Notes under the pieces: model-generated
Told to the model about the DNA's origin: nothing
The model's database searches: none
Seen by the model: the letters and a program-made list of their open reading frames with translations, nothing else
Position numbers and translations under genes: made by a program
Part shown: positions 1-11,100 of the stretch, one piece after another
Layout of the letters: each line of letters opens with the position of its first letter
Numbering within the stretch: the stretch's first letter is position 1
NCBI GenBank assembly: GCA_023091665.1
Contig: JALJCQ010000013.1
Coordinates: forward strand, 2,418,001-2,482,000
Source of the DNA: Pythium myriotylum
Lineage: Eukaryota; Oomycota; Peronosporomycetes; Pythiales; Pythiaceae
Direction: 5' to 3'
Length of the DNA stretch: 64,000 nucleotides

Positions 1-117
1 CACATGTCGAATCTTCCACGGAGAATCTTCTGCAGGAGAATCTTCTACAGCCGAGCTTCAACTGCCGAGCTTCAACTGGAATGATGACGCTGGGTTCGAG
101 GCGCATCATCTTCAACA
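1..117 (-). repeat. Copia A1 3' LTR (partial)
   Basis: This matches the last part of the 359-bp family A LTR seen complete at 4456-4814, and ends at the same terminal bases (TTCAACA on the plus strand). It is cut by the window start. Confidence 0.9.
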
Positions 118-3100
118 CTCCCCCTCGACTCGACTGCGTCTTGAACACCAAGCTTGGTGCGGAGCACGTCGAACTGGACAGTGGGGATCGGCTTGGTCAT
201 GATGTCGGCAAGCATGTCTTGGGTCGGGCAATACTGCAGACACACTTGACCGTCCTCGACCTTCTCGCGAACGAAGTGGTAGCGAATGTCGATGTGCTTG
301 GTGCGCTTGTGGAACTCGGGGTTCTTGGCCAACGCGATCGCACCTTGGTTGTCTTCGTACACCGTGAGCGCTTGGTCGCTTGCAACTTCGCCGAGTTCGC
401 ACAGGAACGCCTTGAGCCACACGGCTTCTTGGATCGCTTCCGATAGAGCCATGTACTCTGCTTCGGTCGAGGAGAGGGCGACAGTTCGCTGCTTCTTGCT
501 GCGCCAGCTGATGCATCCCCCGTTGAGCATGAACACGTAGCCGCTGGTGCTTCGACGTGACTCGATGTCGCCAGCCCAGTCGGCGTCGGAGTAGCCGACC
601 AGTCTTCCGTCGTTCGATGCCGAGAACTGCAGGCCGTACGTCGGAGTCGCTTGCAGATACCGGAGCGCACGCTTGAGAGCTTGCCAGTGTGTTGGACACG
701 GGTCCGCGGCGAACTGGCTGAGTGTGCCGACTGCCGCTGCGAGGTCTGGTCGAGTGCCGACCATGAGGTACATGAGTGCGCCGACTGCACTTCGGTACGG
801 CACGTTCTTCATGGTGTCTTCGTGCTTGCAACCACCTTCACACATGGCCTTGGTCAGCTTGAGTCCGGGGTCTTGAGGGGTCCTCACTGGTTTGCAGTCT
901 TGCATGCCGAACTTGGTCAGGATCGACTGCAGGAACTTGGTCTGCCGCATGGTCACGTCGCCGGACTTGGGGTCTTGATCAACTTCCATGCCGAGGCAGT
1001 ACTTGAGTTCGCCGAGGTCGGACATCTCGAAGCGTTCGCTGAGTGCACGCTTGGTCGCCGTGAGCAACTCGAGGCTGTTGCAGGCGAGGATGAGGTCGTC
1101 GACGTAGATCACCACGAAGATCATCGCTGAGCCGCTCCGCTTGACGTACACGCAGTGGTCCATCTCGCACTTGGTGAAGCCGACCTTGCGCATGAAGGCG
1201 TCGATGGTCTGGTTCCACATGCGGGGCGACTGCTTGAGACCGTAGAGCGAGCGCTTGAGCTTGCACACGTAGTCGGGGTGGCGCTGGTCGACGAAGCCTT
1301 CGGGCTGCTTCATGTAGATTTCTTCGTCGAGGTTGCCGTTCAGGAACGCCGTCTTGACATCCATCTGATGGATCATGAGCTTGTGTCGAGCGGCGATGCT
1401 GAGGATGGTGCGGATCGACGTGAACTTGGCGACGGGTGCGAATGTCTCTTCGAAGTCGATGCCGTACTTCTGCAGGAACCCCTTGGCAACGAGTCGAGCC
1501 TTGTACCGCTCGACGAGTCCTTCGGCGGTTTCCTTGACCTTGAACACCCACTTGCTGGTGATGGCCTTGCGTCCGGCTGGCAAAGGGACAAGGTCCCAGG
1601 TCTCGTTCTTCTTGAGCGACTCAAGCTCGGAGTCGCAGGCTTCCTTCCAGTTGCTGGCGTCGTCGGATTCCATCGCCGACTTGAACGATGTCGGCAACTC
1701 TCCCCCTGAATTCACGACGAGAGCAAACTCTTCGAGATCGTAATCTTGGTCTTGATCTTCTCCCCCTTGTTCTTGCACGTCTTCGCCTTCTTCGTCTTCA
1801 TCTTCTACGCCTTCCTCTTCGATCGACGTGAGCAGTGCAGACAGATCTTCGAGCGATGTCCTTGAACCTTGCGTGGGTGGTGGAGTCGCACCACTTGTGC
1901 GTCCAACACGTCCGTAGCGCTTCTCAACTGGCGGTTCAGCCAGGTTCTCGAGCGAGTGCGTGCGAGAGTGGCGCTTGGACCCTGGTGCGTAGTCGACATT
2001 CGGCTGCTGGGCCGATGCTGGTGCTGCTGGACGCTGCGACCGCTGGCCCTGTTGCCACTCCGGTCGCTCGTAGCTGCGCTGACTTGGTGCTGGTGAGGCT
2101 GGCTGCTCACCCATGTCTTCATCATCTTGGTTGTCGGTTGCTTCATCTTGATCTTGATCATCATCCTCGTCGCGGAACTCGACGGACTTGCTCCAGGGTT
2201 CTTCGCGCCTGCCATCGTCGAATGTGTCTTCCATGAACTGCGCGTCTCGACTGATGACGATCCGACCGGTTGCGATTTCTTCAAACCGATACGCCTTCTC
2301 GTGGTCCGAGTAGCCGAGGAACCGACACAAGATGGCTCGGGCGTCGAACTTCGACCGCTTCTCCTTGGGCACGTGGACGTACGCATGGCAGCCGAACACC
2401 TTGAAGTTGGCGAGCAAGGGCTTCTTCCCGTACCATTCTTCGTACGGCGACTTGTATAAGTCTTGAGCGCGGGTCGGAAGTCGGTTGCGAACTTCGACTG
2501 CAGTCATGACGGCTTCGCCCCAGTACTCGTCGGACAAGTTGGCATGGTGGAGCTTGCAACGACCACACTCACCGATGGTTCGGTTCATGCGCTCCGCCAC
2601 ACCGTTCAACTGAGGCGTGTATGGCGGCGTGACGTCGTGCTCGATGCCACGCTTGCGGCAGAACTTGGCAAGTTTGGCCGACTGGTACTCGCCGCCGCCG
2701 TCGGTTCGAAGCACCTTGACTCGACGACCGGTTTGGTTCTCGGCCCAGTTGACGAACTCGACGAACTTGTCGTAGACTTCGTCCTTGGACCGCATGAGGT
2801 ACAACTTGCACAGTCGAGACTTGTCGTCGGTGAAGGTGGCAAAGTACTTCATGCCGCCGAAAGTCGGAGTCTTCATGGGGCCGGCCACATCGCTGTACAC
2901 GACGTCAAGCAGATTCGCAGACCGCTTGGTCGTGCCCGACTGGAACTTGACGCGAGTCAGCTTGCCGAGTGCACAGCCTTCACAGACCTCCCACTCCTGC
3001 ACAGACCCGATATCGAGTCCGTCGGCGAGGTCCTTCTTGACGATGGCTTCGAGACCGCTGAAGCCGATGTGACCGAGTCGGAGGTGCCACAGGTACGACT

Positions 3101-4451
3101 TGGACATGGCGCGACCTCGTCTTGTACTGGCGGCGTGGGCTGCTTCAGTCGACACTGGAGACATGTTGAGCTTGAACAGACCCTTGCCGATACGAGTGCC
3201 GATGGTCCGCTTGGCGCCCTTGAGAACGACGAAGCAACCGTCCTTGTCGAACGTCACGGGAGCAACGTCCTCCGTGAATCTTCCGACCGAGAACAGGTTG
3301 CGGCTGAGCTTGGGGATATGCCACACGTTGGTGAGCAAACCCTTCTTGACACCGCTTGGAGTCTTCATCGACATGAGAATGTCTCCCACGCCAACTGCTT
3401 GGACCGTGCCATCATCGGCCAGATGCACGTCGACTGGGTCAATCTTCTTGTAGTTCATCATGAACTGCTTGGTTCGCGACATGTGCTGAGTCGCACCCGA
3501 GTCGACCAACCACGCCGTGGATTGACTCGACTTGCCTTGGGTCTTCCCGACCGAGAACAGGTACTCGCCGGGGTCTTCATCTCGCGCAAGGTTCGCTCGC
3601 TGGAACCGTTGCCGAGGGTTGCCGTTTCCGTTTCCGTTGCCGTTGCCGCCGGAGTTGCCGTTGCCGTTGCCGTTGTCCTTGACACGCGAGTGGCACTCCG
3701 CGGCCCAATGACCGATCTTGCCGCAGTAGTTGCACGTGCCAGTCTTCTTGACTGCACGGCCCTTGGGCTTCGCGTCACTTGTCATGAACGCCTGGCCAAG
3801 CGTGGCTCCGTCGCCACCTTGCTCCTTGCGCTTCATGTCTTCATGGAGCAGCCGAGACGTCACGAGTTCCCACGTGAGCGCGTCGACACGCGACTCCAAC
3901 GCCGTGATGAGGAACTGGTACGACTCGCTGAGACTGCCGAGAAGCGTGATCACCAAGTCGTCTTCGCTGACCGGAGCGCCGACTGCGTCGAGTTGCTCGG
4001 CCAGGGTCTTGAGCTTGTTGATGTGCGTGAGCACATCGTCACCTTCTTCCATCATGGTCGTGAAGAAACGACGACGAAGAAAGAGCTTGTTGGCAAGGCT
4101 CTTCTTCTCGAAGTGTTCTTCCAGTCTTGACCATGCATCTTGCGCACCACTCGCCGACCGAACCAGCGGGAGCTGCGAGTCTTCCATCGCGAGACAGATC
4201 ATCGCGAGCGCCTTGCGAGACTTCTTCTTGAAGAGGGCTCGGTCCGCGTCGGTCTGGCACTGCTCGAGTTTGACCTCTCCACAGACAACTTCCCAGACGT
4301 CGCGTTCTTCGAGCACCATCTGCATCTTGAACTTCCATGTGTGGAAGTTGGTTCCGTCGAACTTGTTGATGCGGGCTGGGGTGGTCGAATCCATGGCGAA
4401 GGCTGGGGAGGCGAAGTCGGTGGAGGCAGAGTCGGCTGGGCTTGGGCTCAT
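72..4451 (-). CDS. Copia A1 Gag-Pol polyprotein, intact
   Basis: One open frame of about 1459 codons encodes the whole replication machinery. Domains in order (approximate residues from the ATG): UBN2-type Gag; CCHC zinc knuckle [14 protein letters not shown] near 237; an Asn-Gly repeat; aspartic protease DSGATQH near 315; Gag-pre-integrase HLRLGH; integrase core with D (YSDVAGP ~517), D (RTDGGGEY ~580) and E (AERMNR ~617); reverse transcriptase with YVDD near 1114; RNase H with EDNQG near 1362. I place the start at the ATG at 4451-4449, which lies in the primer binding site. The frame stays open upstream into the LTR, but without an ATG at its beginning. The stop codon is inside the 3' LTR. 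No disabling change was seen, so it could be functional. Confidence 0.93.
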   Translation of the reverse strand: MSPSPADSASTDFASPAFAMDSTTPARINKFDGTNFHTWKFKMQMVLEERDVWEVVCGEVKLEQCQTDADRALFKKKSRKALAMICLAMEDSQLPLVRSASGAQDAWSRLEEHFEKKSLANKLFLRRRFFTTMMEEGDDVLTHINKLKTLAEQLDAVGAPVSEDDLVITLLGSLSESYQFLITALESRVDALTWELVTSRLLHEDMKRKEQGGDGATLGQAFMTSDAKPKGRAVKKTGTCNYCGKIGHWAAECHSRVKDNGNGNGNSGGNGNGNGNGNPRQRFQRANLARDEDPGEYLFSVGKTQGKSSQSTAWLVDSGATQHMSRTKQFMMNYKKIDPVDVHLADDGTVQAVGVGDILMSMKTPSGVKKGLLTNVWHIPKLSRNLFSVGRFTEDVAPVTFDKDGCFVVLKGAKRTIGTRIGKGLFKLNMSPVSTEAAHAASTRRGRAMSKSYLWHLRLGHIGFSGLEAIVKKDLADGLDIGSVQEWEVCEGCALGKLTRVKFQSGTTKRSANLLDVVYSDVAGPMKTPTFGGMKYFATFTDDKSRLCKLYLMRSKDEVYDKFVEFVNWAENQTGRRVKVLRTDGGGEYQSAKLAKFCRKRGIEHDVTPPYTPQLNGVAERMNRTIGECGRCKLHHANLSDEYWGEAVMTAVEVRNRLPTRAQDLYKSPYEEWYGKKPLLANFKVFGCHAYVHVPKEKRSKFDARAILCRFLGYSDHEKAYRFEEIATGRIVISRDAQFMEDTFDDGRREEPWSKSVEFRDEDDDQDQDEATDNQDDEDMGEQPASPAPSQRSYERPEWQQGQRSQRPAAPASAQQPNVDYAPGSKRHSRTHSLENLAEPPVEKRYGRVGRTSGATPPPTQGSRTSLEDLSALLTSIEEEGVEDEDEEGEDVQEQGGEDQDQDYDLEEFALVVNSGGELPTSFKSAMESDDASNWKEACDSELESLKKNETWDLVPLPAGRKAITSKWVFKVKETAEGLVERYKARLVAKGFLQKYGIDFEETFAPVAKFTSIRTILSIAARHKLMIHQMDVKTAFLNGNLDEEIYMKQPEGFVDQRHPDYVCKLKRSLYGLKQSPRMWNQTIDAFMRKVGFTKCEMDHCVYVKRSGSAMIFVVIYVDDLILACNSLELLTATKRALSERFEMSDLGELKYCLGMEVDQDPKSGDVTMRQTKFLQSILTKFGMQDCKPVRTPQDPGLKLTKAMCEGGCKHEDTMKNVPYRSAVGALMYLMVGTRPDLAAAVGTLSQFAADPCPTHWQALKRALRYLQATPTYGLQFSASNDGRLVGYSDADWAGDIESRRSTSGYVFMLNGGCISWRSKKQRTVALSSTEAEYMALSEAIQEAVWLKAFLCELGEVASDQALTVYEDNQGAIALAKNPEFHKRTKHIDIRYHFVREKVEDGQVCLQYCPTQDMLADIMTKPIPTVQFDVLRTKLGVQDAVESRGSVEDDAPRTQRHHSS
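118..126 (-). other. Polypurine tract of Copia A1
   Basis: On the minus strand this reads GAGGGGGAG directly before the 3' LTR, the expected plus-strand primer for reverse transcription. The polyprotein frame is open through it and ends inside the LTR. Confidence 0.8.
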
Positions 4452-4455
4452 AACC
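4441..4455 (-). other. Primer binding site of Copia A1, with the gag ATG inside
   Basis: Directly after the 5' LTR the minus strand reads GGTTATGAGCCCAAG. This resembles the Drosophila copia type of site, which pairs with the anticodon region of initiator tRNA-Met (half-tRNA priming). The ATG that opens Gag is part of it. The same 15 bases follow the LTR in family B (8120-8134). Confidence 0.75.
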
Positions 4456-4814
4456 TGTTGGAAGGTCGCTTGGTTGGTGGGATGCAAAATGCAAAGTGAA
4501 TTGATCGGGACTTAGTTCGCTACTGCTACCTCTAAGCCGTCTGTGTGTGTCCTACGCTACCATAATCAAATGTATGTCCTACCTATCGTAAACATATGCA
4601 AACATAAACTGACTTCGTGGATACTTCAACGAAGTCGATGGGTGGCACTGGATTCAAACCAGAACCAGACGGAGAATCTTCCACATGTCGAATCTTCCAC
4701 ATGTCGAATCTTCCACGGAGAATCTTCTGCAGGAGAATCTTCTACAGCCGAGCTTCAACTGCCGAGCTTCAACTGGAATGATGACGCTGGGTTCGAGGCG
4801 CATCATCTTCAACA
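4456..4814 (-). repeat. Copia A1 5' LTR, 359 bp
   Basis: It has TGTTG/CAACA ends and is nearly identical to the LTRs at 13783, 16132, 18083 and 30649. Read in element orientation, its first half has five GAAGATTC boxes spaced 14-16 bp apart, preceded by two GAAGCTC relatives. Its second half shares long blocks with the family B LTR (for example ACGGCTTAGAGGTAGC and CTAAGTCCCGATCAATTCAC). Confidence 0.93.
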
Positions 4815-6200
4815 TGCCAGCAAGGCAAAATGGTCCAGAAGCCATTCAAGTCCAACACCGAGAAGCGCAAGTTTCAACCGTTCGAACTCATCCATCTCGA
4901 CCTTTGTGGCCCGATGGAGGTCGACAGCATCGGCGGCAGCAAGTATTTGCTCCTGATCGTGGACGAATCCAGTGGTTTGATGCACGGTTCATGCATTGCG
5001 TCCAAGTCAGACTGCAGTGCACTGATCATCAAATTCATCAAGCAAGTCAGCAACCAGTTTGATCGCCGTGTCAAGTTTGTACGTCACGACGGAGCCAAGG
5101 AATTTGCTACGAGTGCAATCAAGGCGTTCTATGCTGACCAAGGCATCGAGCAGCAAGTCACTGTGCCATACGCGCACCAAACCAACAGTACGGCCGAGCG
5201 CAACATCCGAAGTATCGTCACGATGGGTCGCAGCATGCTCCATCATGCTGGTTTGGACAAAATCTTCTGGGCAGAAGCAGCAATGACCGCGATCTACATC
5301 AAGAATCGCTTGCCATCACCGAAGTCCAACGACAAGACACCGTATGAACTGGTCTACGGTGAGAAACCTAGCATCAAGCACATGCGCGTCTTCGGCTGTC
5401 TCGCGTTCGTACTCACACCAAGTGAGATGCGCAAGAAGTGGGATGCCAAGTCTCGCCCTGGCCTATTCGTCGGTTATCAAGAGTCATCAAAAGCGTATCG
5501 GATCTTCGACATTGAAGCTAACAAGATCGTCATCAGTCGCGATGTCAATTTCGACGAGACCAAGCCCGGCGGCTGGTACCTCGAAAACACTACATCAGGC
5601 ATGGACGACTTGCTGGAACGACTCGATGACATCGACAACGAAGGTGGTCTCAACTTGGCCAATTTCAAGTACAGTGGCAAACGCCGCTCAGGTGCCCCAC
5701 AACCAGTTGAACCAATGCAATCCGACGCAGACGATGAAGCAAGCGGTTCGGAAAGTGTTCGAAGATCAACCCGACGACGAATGTCCCCAGTCGAGTGGTG
5801 GCGTGCAAGTGCGAACCTGACAGAGACCAGCGATTTCACTGAACCAAGCACGTATGAAGAGGCCGTCAGTGGCCCAGATCAAGAACACTGGAAGCGTGCG
5901 ATTACCGCCGAGTTACGATCTATGCAAGAACGAGAAGTGTTCTCACCAGCCAAGCTTCCAAACGGCGAACGAGCGATCGACGCCAAGTGGGTGTTCAAGA
6001 TCAAAAGACGTGCCGATGGTTCGATCGACAAGTACAAGGCTCGACTTGTGGCTCGAGGATTCAAGCAGAAGTACGGTATCGACTACACCGAGACGTTTGC
6101 ACCAGTATTCAAGTACACGACTCTTCGCATGATGATTGCACTAGCAAAGTCATTCGGTTGGCCTGTTGAGCAACTCGACGTCGTAACTGCTTTCCTTTAT
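4815..6200 (+). pseudogene. Copia family B element B0, integrase to RT part
   Basis: This is the middle of a family B polyprotein, starting at the Gag-pre-integrase CQGCQQGK region. It includes the integrase core (HLDLCGPM, VRHDGAKEF, NSTAERN) and the first half of reverse transcriptase. It appears essentially identical to 9530-10914 of the intact copy B1. It is cut on the left by A1 and on the right, after the bases TTTAT, by a family B LTR in opposite orientation. The frame itself is open; the gene is broken only by insertions. Its 3' part is found inverted at 6201-7764. Confidence 0.9.
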
Positions 6201-6555
6201 TATTAAAGGTCACGAAGTCGAGAAGAGGAGTGGACTTGACTGAAGCTTGGCAAAATGCAGAGTGAATTGATCGGGACTGAGTTCGCTGTCGCTACCTCTA
6301 AGCCGTCTTGTGTCCTACGCTACCATAAACATATGCATGTCCTACCTATCGTAATCATATGCAGAGGTATACACACTTCGTGGGTACTTCAACAAGGTTG
6401 ATGGGTTGAACTGGGTTCAACCCAGAACTAGATGGAGAACTTTCCACCTGAGAATTTTCTACATGGGAATCTTCCACATGAGAATTTTCTACAGTTGAAT
6501 CTTCCACAACTTGAACTTTAACTTCAAGATGTTGTGACACATTGTACCCATAATA
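6201..6555 (-). repeat. Family B LTR (355 bp), 3' LTR of the inverted B0 part
   Basis: This is the reverse complement of the family B LTR (TATTA...TAATA ends). It is followed by the reverse complement of the family B polypurine tract, which shows it acts as the 3' LTR of the minus-strand fragment to its right. It carries at least one base difference from the B1 LTRs (GACTGAG instead of GACTTAG). Confidence 0.9.
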
Positions 6556-6562
6556 GCCCCCC

Positions 6563-7764
6563 TCAATGGTCACAGCCTTGAATTCCGAGGGCTTGAGTGA
6601 GCTCTTGGTGACGGGGACCGGGTAGACCCTTCGTGAGCAAGTCGGCGTTCATGGTTGAGCTTGGGCAGTACTTTACTTCGACTTCCCCGGACTTGACTTC
6701 ATCACGAATGTGGTGGTATTTGATGTCGATGTGCTTGGCACGACCATGGTTTACTGGGTTCTTGGTCATCTTGATGCATGACTGGTTGTCTTCAAGAATC
6801 ACCAACTTCGGACTTGGGACTTGTGCAGCGTCCAATGCTTCACACAGTAGGCGATGGACCCACTTGCCCTCTTGAATTGCGAGACTCAATGCGATGTACT
6901 CGGCTTCGCTTGTAGATAGGGAGACACTTGATTGCTTCTTGGATCCCCAGCTAATGGGTCCGCCGGCAAGTGTAAACACGTAGCCGGATGTTGACTTGCG
7001 GTCTGATATGTCACCGGCCCAATCGGCATCGGAGTAGCCAGCAAACTTCATGTCCGGGTCTGTAGTGAATCGAATCCCGTGCGACTTGGTGCCTTGGAGG
7101 TAACGGAAGATGCGCTTGACGGCAATCCAATGGACTTCATGGGGCGCTTCCATGAATCGCGAGACCATTCCCACGGCGAATGCAATGTCAGGTCGAGTGG
7201 CACACATTACATGCATCAGTGCACCAACTGCCTCGCGGTATGGGGCATTGGTGACCGGCACATCGTCTTCATTCGTCGTGGTGAGCTTGGCACTGACGTC
7301 AACTGGGCTTGCTACCGGCTTGCAGTCTTCCATGTTGAAGCGCTTTAAGATGTCACTGATGTAACGGCGCTGGCACAGAGTAACCGAACCATCTGCATTG
7401 TCGACGAGTTCGATGCCGAGGACAAACTTGCATGGACCATTGTCGGTCATCTCGAATCGCGTCTTGAGTTGTGACTTCACGTCCGTGATCAGGTCAGGCG
7501 AACTTCCAGTAATGATCACATCGTCAACGTAGACGAGTAGGAGCACACACTGGCCATCGATACACTTGATGTACAGACACGGATCGGACTTGGATGCGTT
7601 GAAGCCGATCGATCGTACGTACTCGTCGAAGGTTTCGTTCCAGACCCGAGACGCCTGTTTTAGTCCGTAGATGGACTTGAGTAGCTTGAGACAGTCGTAG
7701 CCTCGCTCGAGTTCCATGCCTTCGGGAGTCCGGATGAATACTTGTTCCTTCATCACGCCATAAA
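6563..7764 (-). pseudogene. B0 RT-RNase H part, inverted
   Basis: On the minus strand this encodes the second half of family B reverse transcriptase (YVDDVIITG) and RNase H (DADWAGD, EDNQSCIKM), down to the family's own stop. Its 5' edge (7764) starts with TTTATGGCG, exactly the sequence following the break of B0 at 6200. The fragment is therefore the missing 3' end of B0 in inverted orientation, with the duplicated TTTAT appearing as ATAAA at 7760-7764. Confidence 0.88.
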
Positions 7765-8119
7765 TATTATGGGTACAATGTGTCACAACATCTTGAAGTT
7801 AAAGTTCAAGTTGTGGAAGATTCAACTGTAGAAAATTCTCATGTGGAAGATTCCCATGTAGAAAATTCTCAGGTGGAAAGTTCTCCATCTAGTTCTGGGT
7901 TGAACCCAGTTCAACCCATCAACCTTGTTGAAGTACCCACGAAGTGTGTATACCTCTGCATATGATTACGATAGGTAGGACATGCATATGTTTATGGTAG
8001 CGTAGGACACAAGACGGCTTAGAGGTAGCGACAGCGAACTAAGTCCCGATCAATTCACTCTGCATTTTGCCAAGCTTCAGTCAAGTCCACTCCTCTTCTC
8101 GACTTCGTGACCTTTAATA
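7765..8119 (+). repeat. B1 5' LTR, 355 bp
   Basis: The termini are TATTA...TAATA, not the usual TG...CA. The U3 part has five GAA-NN-TTC boxes at an exact 15-bp period (about 7814-7886). The 3' part contains the blocks shared with family A LTRs. Confidence 0.9.
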
Positions 8120-8123
8120 GGTT

Positions 8124-11100
8124 ATGAGCCCAAGTACCATGACGGACAAGACAAAGACTCTCGTTGACAAGTTCCGTGGCGACAACTACGCTTCGTGGGC
8201 ACGCTACATGCGAGGCGTGTTCCTAACCAAGTCGGTGTGGAATGTCGTGAACATCAACGAGACGCCGACGTTCTCGGACCCGCGGATCAAGGACGAATAC
8301 ATCAGGACCAACAACATCGCGTTCGGCCTGATGCTCCTCCATATCGACGCGGAGTACCACCACATCGTCGACGACTGTGAAGAAGCTCATGTGGCATGGA
8401 AGCGACTCCGTTCGTTGTACGAAGGGTCGCAGAAGGCGGGTCGAATCTACTTGAAGCGTCAGCTCTTTAGTATGGAGATGAAGGAAGGCGCGAATGTGTT
8501 GCATCACTGCAACGAGATCCTCAACATCCACGCCAAGCTTGTGGCCATCGGCGCGAAGATGGAGGACGAAGATGTGGCAATTTGTCTGCTGCGCAGTTTG
8601 CCTAAGAGCTATGAGAACGTGGTTCTGCACATCGAGATGAGCAATGCCGACTTGAGAACTAAAGAAGTGATCAAGGCTCTCACGAACGAGCACGTGAAGC
8701 GTGCCGGCGAGATGAAGACTGCAGCCACCAAGCTCGACGACCAAGCCAAGGCGTTTGTGTCGGAGCAAGATACTCGTGTATGCTCGCACTGCGGCAAGAC
8801 TGGTCACTTAGTTGACCGTTGTTGGGCCAAGAACAAGCAAGAAGGTCGCAAATTCGGCGGTGGTCGCTTTGGCGGAAAACGCGCGAACCACGTACAACGC
8901 GACTATGAAGAAGACGATGACGCCATCGCCTTCGCTGTATCAATGGAGGCCAGTATAGCGCCGGACACTTCCATGATTGGGAAGTGGGCGATTGACAGTG
9001 GTGCCACGCACCATGTCTGTAACGACCGCTCGATGTTTGCCAGTTTGGCTGAGGGCGACCACGGTGAACTTGTGGTCGCGGAAGGAACGAAGACCAAGAT
9101 CCTCGGCGTTGGCACAGTGCACGAGCGCGCTATCATTCACGGCGGACAAGTTCGTGACCTCGAACTCCGCGACGTATTATACGTACCAGGAATCAAGAAG
9201 AATCTGCTTTCAATCCCGCAGATCAACAAGTCAGGCAAGTTTCGCGTTGTCTTCGAAGGGCCTGCAATGAGCGTATTCGACAAAAGGTCGCGGAAGGTCG
9301 TCGCGACTGCTCAACTTGCGTTCGGGTTGTTTTGGCTCCGCTCATTCCCGCGCGCCACTTCGCCTTCAGCTTTGACAATCTCGGCGGACCGCGCAATCTC
9401 GATCCTGCACGAGCGCATGGGTCATGCATCGACTCCGTTGTTGCGCTTGTTACTCGACAAGCCAATGGTGAAGGACGCGGATCTGCCTACGAGCACCAAA
9501 GCTACACCGATGTGCCAAGGGTGCCAGCAAGGCAAAATGGTCCAGAAGCCATTCAAGTCCAACACCGAGAAGCGCAAGTTTCAACCGTTCGAACTCATCC
9601 ATCTCGACCTTTGTGGCCCGATGGAGGTCGACAGCATCGGCGGCAGCAAGTATTTGCTCCTGATCGTGGACGAATCCAGTGGTTTGATGCACGGTTCATG
9701 CATTGCGTCCAAGTCAGACTGCAGTGCACTGATCATCAAATTCATCAAGCAAGTCAGCAACCAGTTTGATCGCCGTGTCAAGTTTGTACGTCACGACGGA
9801 GCCAAGGAATTTGCTACGAGTGCAATCAAGGCGTTCTATGCTGACCAAGGCATCGAGCAGCAAGTCACTGTGCCATACGCGCACCAAACCAACAGTACGG
9901 CCGAGCGCAACATCCGAAGTATCGTCACGATGGGTCGCAGCATGCTCCATCATGCTGGTTTGGACAAAATCTTCTGGGCAGAAGCAGCAATGACCGCGAT
10001 CTACATCAAGAATCGCTTGCCATCACCGAAGTCCAACGACAAGACACCGTATGAACTGGTCTACGGTGAGAAACCTAGCATCAAGCACATGCGCGTCTTC
10101 GGCTGTCTCGCGTTCGTACTCACACCAAGTGAGATGCGCAAGAAGTGGGATGCCAAGTCTCGCCCTGGCCTATTCGTCGGTTATCAAGAGTCATCAAAAG
10201 CGTATCGGATCTTCGACATTGAAGCTAACAAGATCGTCATCAGTCGCGATGTCAATTTCGACGAGACCAAGCCCGGCGGCTGGTACCTCGAAAACACTAC
10301 ATCAGGCATGGACGACTTGCTGGAACGACTCGATGACATCGACAACGAAGGTGGTCTCAACTTGGCCAATTTCAAGTACAGTGGCAAACGCCGCTCAGGT
10401 GCCCCACAACCAGTTGAACCAATGCAATCCGACGCAGACGATGAAGCAAGCGGTTCGGAAAGTGTTCGAAGATCAACCCGACGACGAATGTCCCCAGTCG
10501 AGTGGTGGCGTGCAAGTGCGAACCTGACAGAGACCAGCGATTTCACTGAACCAAGCACGTATGAAGAGGCCGTCAGTGGCCCAGATCAAGAACACTGGAA
10601 GCGTGCGATTACCGCCGAGTTACGATCTATGCAAGAACGAGAAGTGTTCTCACCAGCCAAGCTTCCAAACGGCGAACGAGCGATCGACGCCAAGTGGGTG
10701 TTCAAGATCAAAAGACGTGCCGATGGTTCGATCGACAAGTACAAGGCTCGACTTGTGGCTCGAGGATTCAAGCAGAAGTACGGTATCGACTACACCGAGA
10801 CGTTTGCACCAGTATTCAAGTACACGACTCTTCGCATGATGATTGCACTAGCAAAGTCATTCGGTTGGCCTGTTGAGCAACTCGACGTCGTAACTGCTTT
10901 CCTTTATGGCGTGATGAAGGAACAAGTATTCATCCGGACTCCCGAAGGCATGGAACTCGAGCGAGGCTACGACTGTCTCAAGCTACTCAAGTCCATCTAC
11001 GGACTAAAACAGGCGTCTCGGGTCTGGAACGAAACCTTCGACGAGTACGTACGATCGATCGGCTTCAACGCATCCAAGTCCGATCCGTGTCTGTACATCA

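Larger units (their letters stand above)
1..4814 (-). mobile_element. Copia family A element, copy A1 (left LTR cut by window edge)
   Basis: This is an almost complete Ty1/Copia LTR retrotransposon on the minus strand. Seen directly: a partial 3' LTR (1-117), a purine-rich tract (minus strand of 118-126), one uninterrupted polyprotein frame, a primer binding site (4441-4455) and a full 359-bp 5' LTR (4456-4814) with TGTTG...CAACA ends. It lies inside another Copia element (B0): the sequence from 4815 continues the B integrase reading frame. By comparison with the intact B copy, the B sequence just left of the window should end in ...GGGTGCCA, with TGCCA as the expected 5-bp target duplication. 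Its uninterrupted frame suggests recent insertion. Confidence 0.93.

Noticed and set aside
2463..4130. 555-codon open frame on the plus strand opposite Copia A1 (and its counterpart at 16459-17757)
   Set aside because: It is the antisense of the Gag-integrase region, has no domains and arises from codon bias; the minus-strand polyprotein explains the sequence.
4452..4487. N-terminal extension of the A1 polyprotein into the LTR
   Set aside because: The extended frame begins with a TTG codon in the LTR, and the ATG in the primer binding site is also the start used by analogy in family B.
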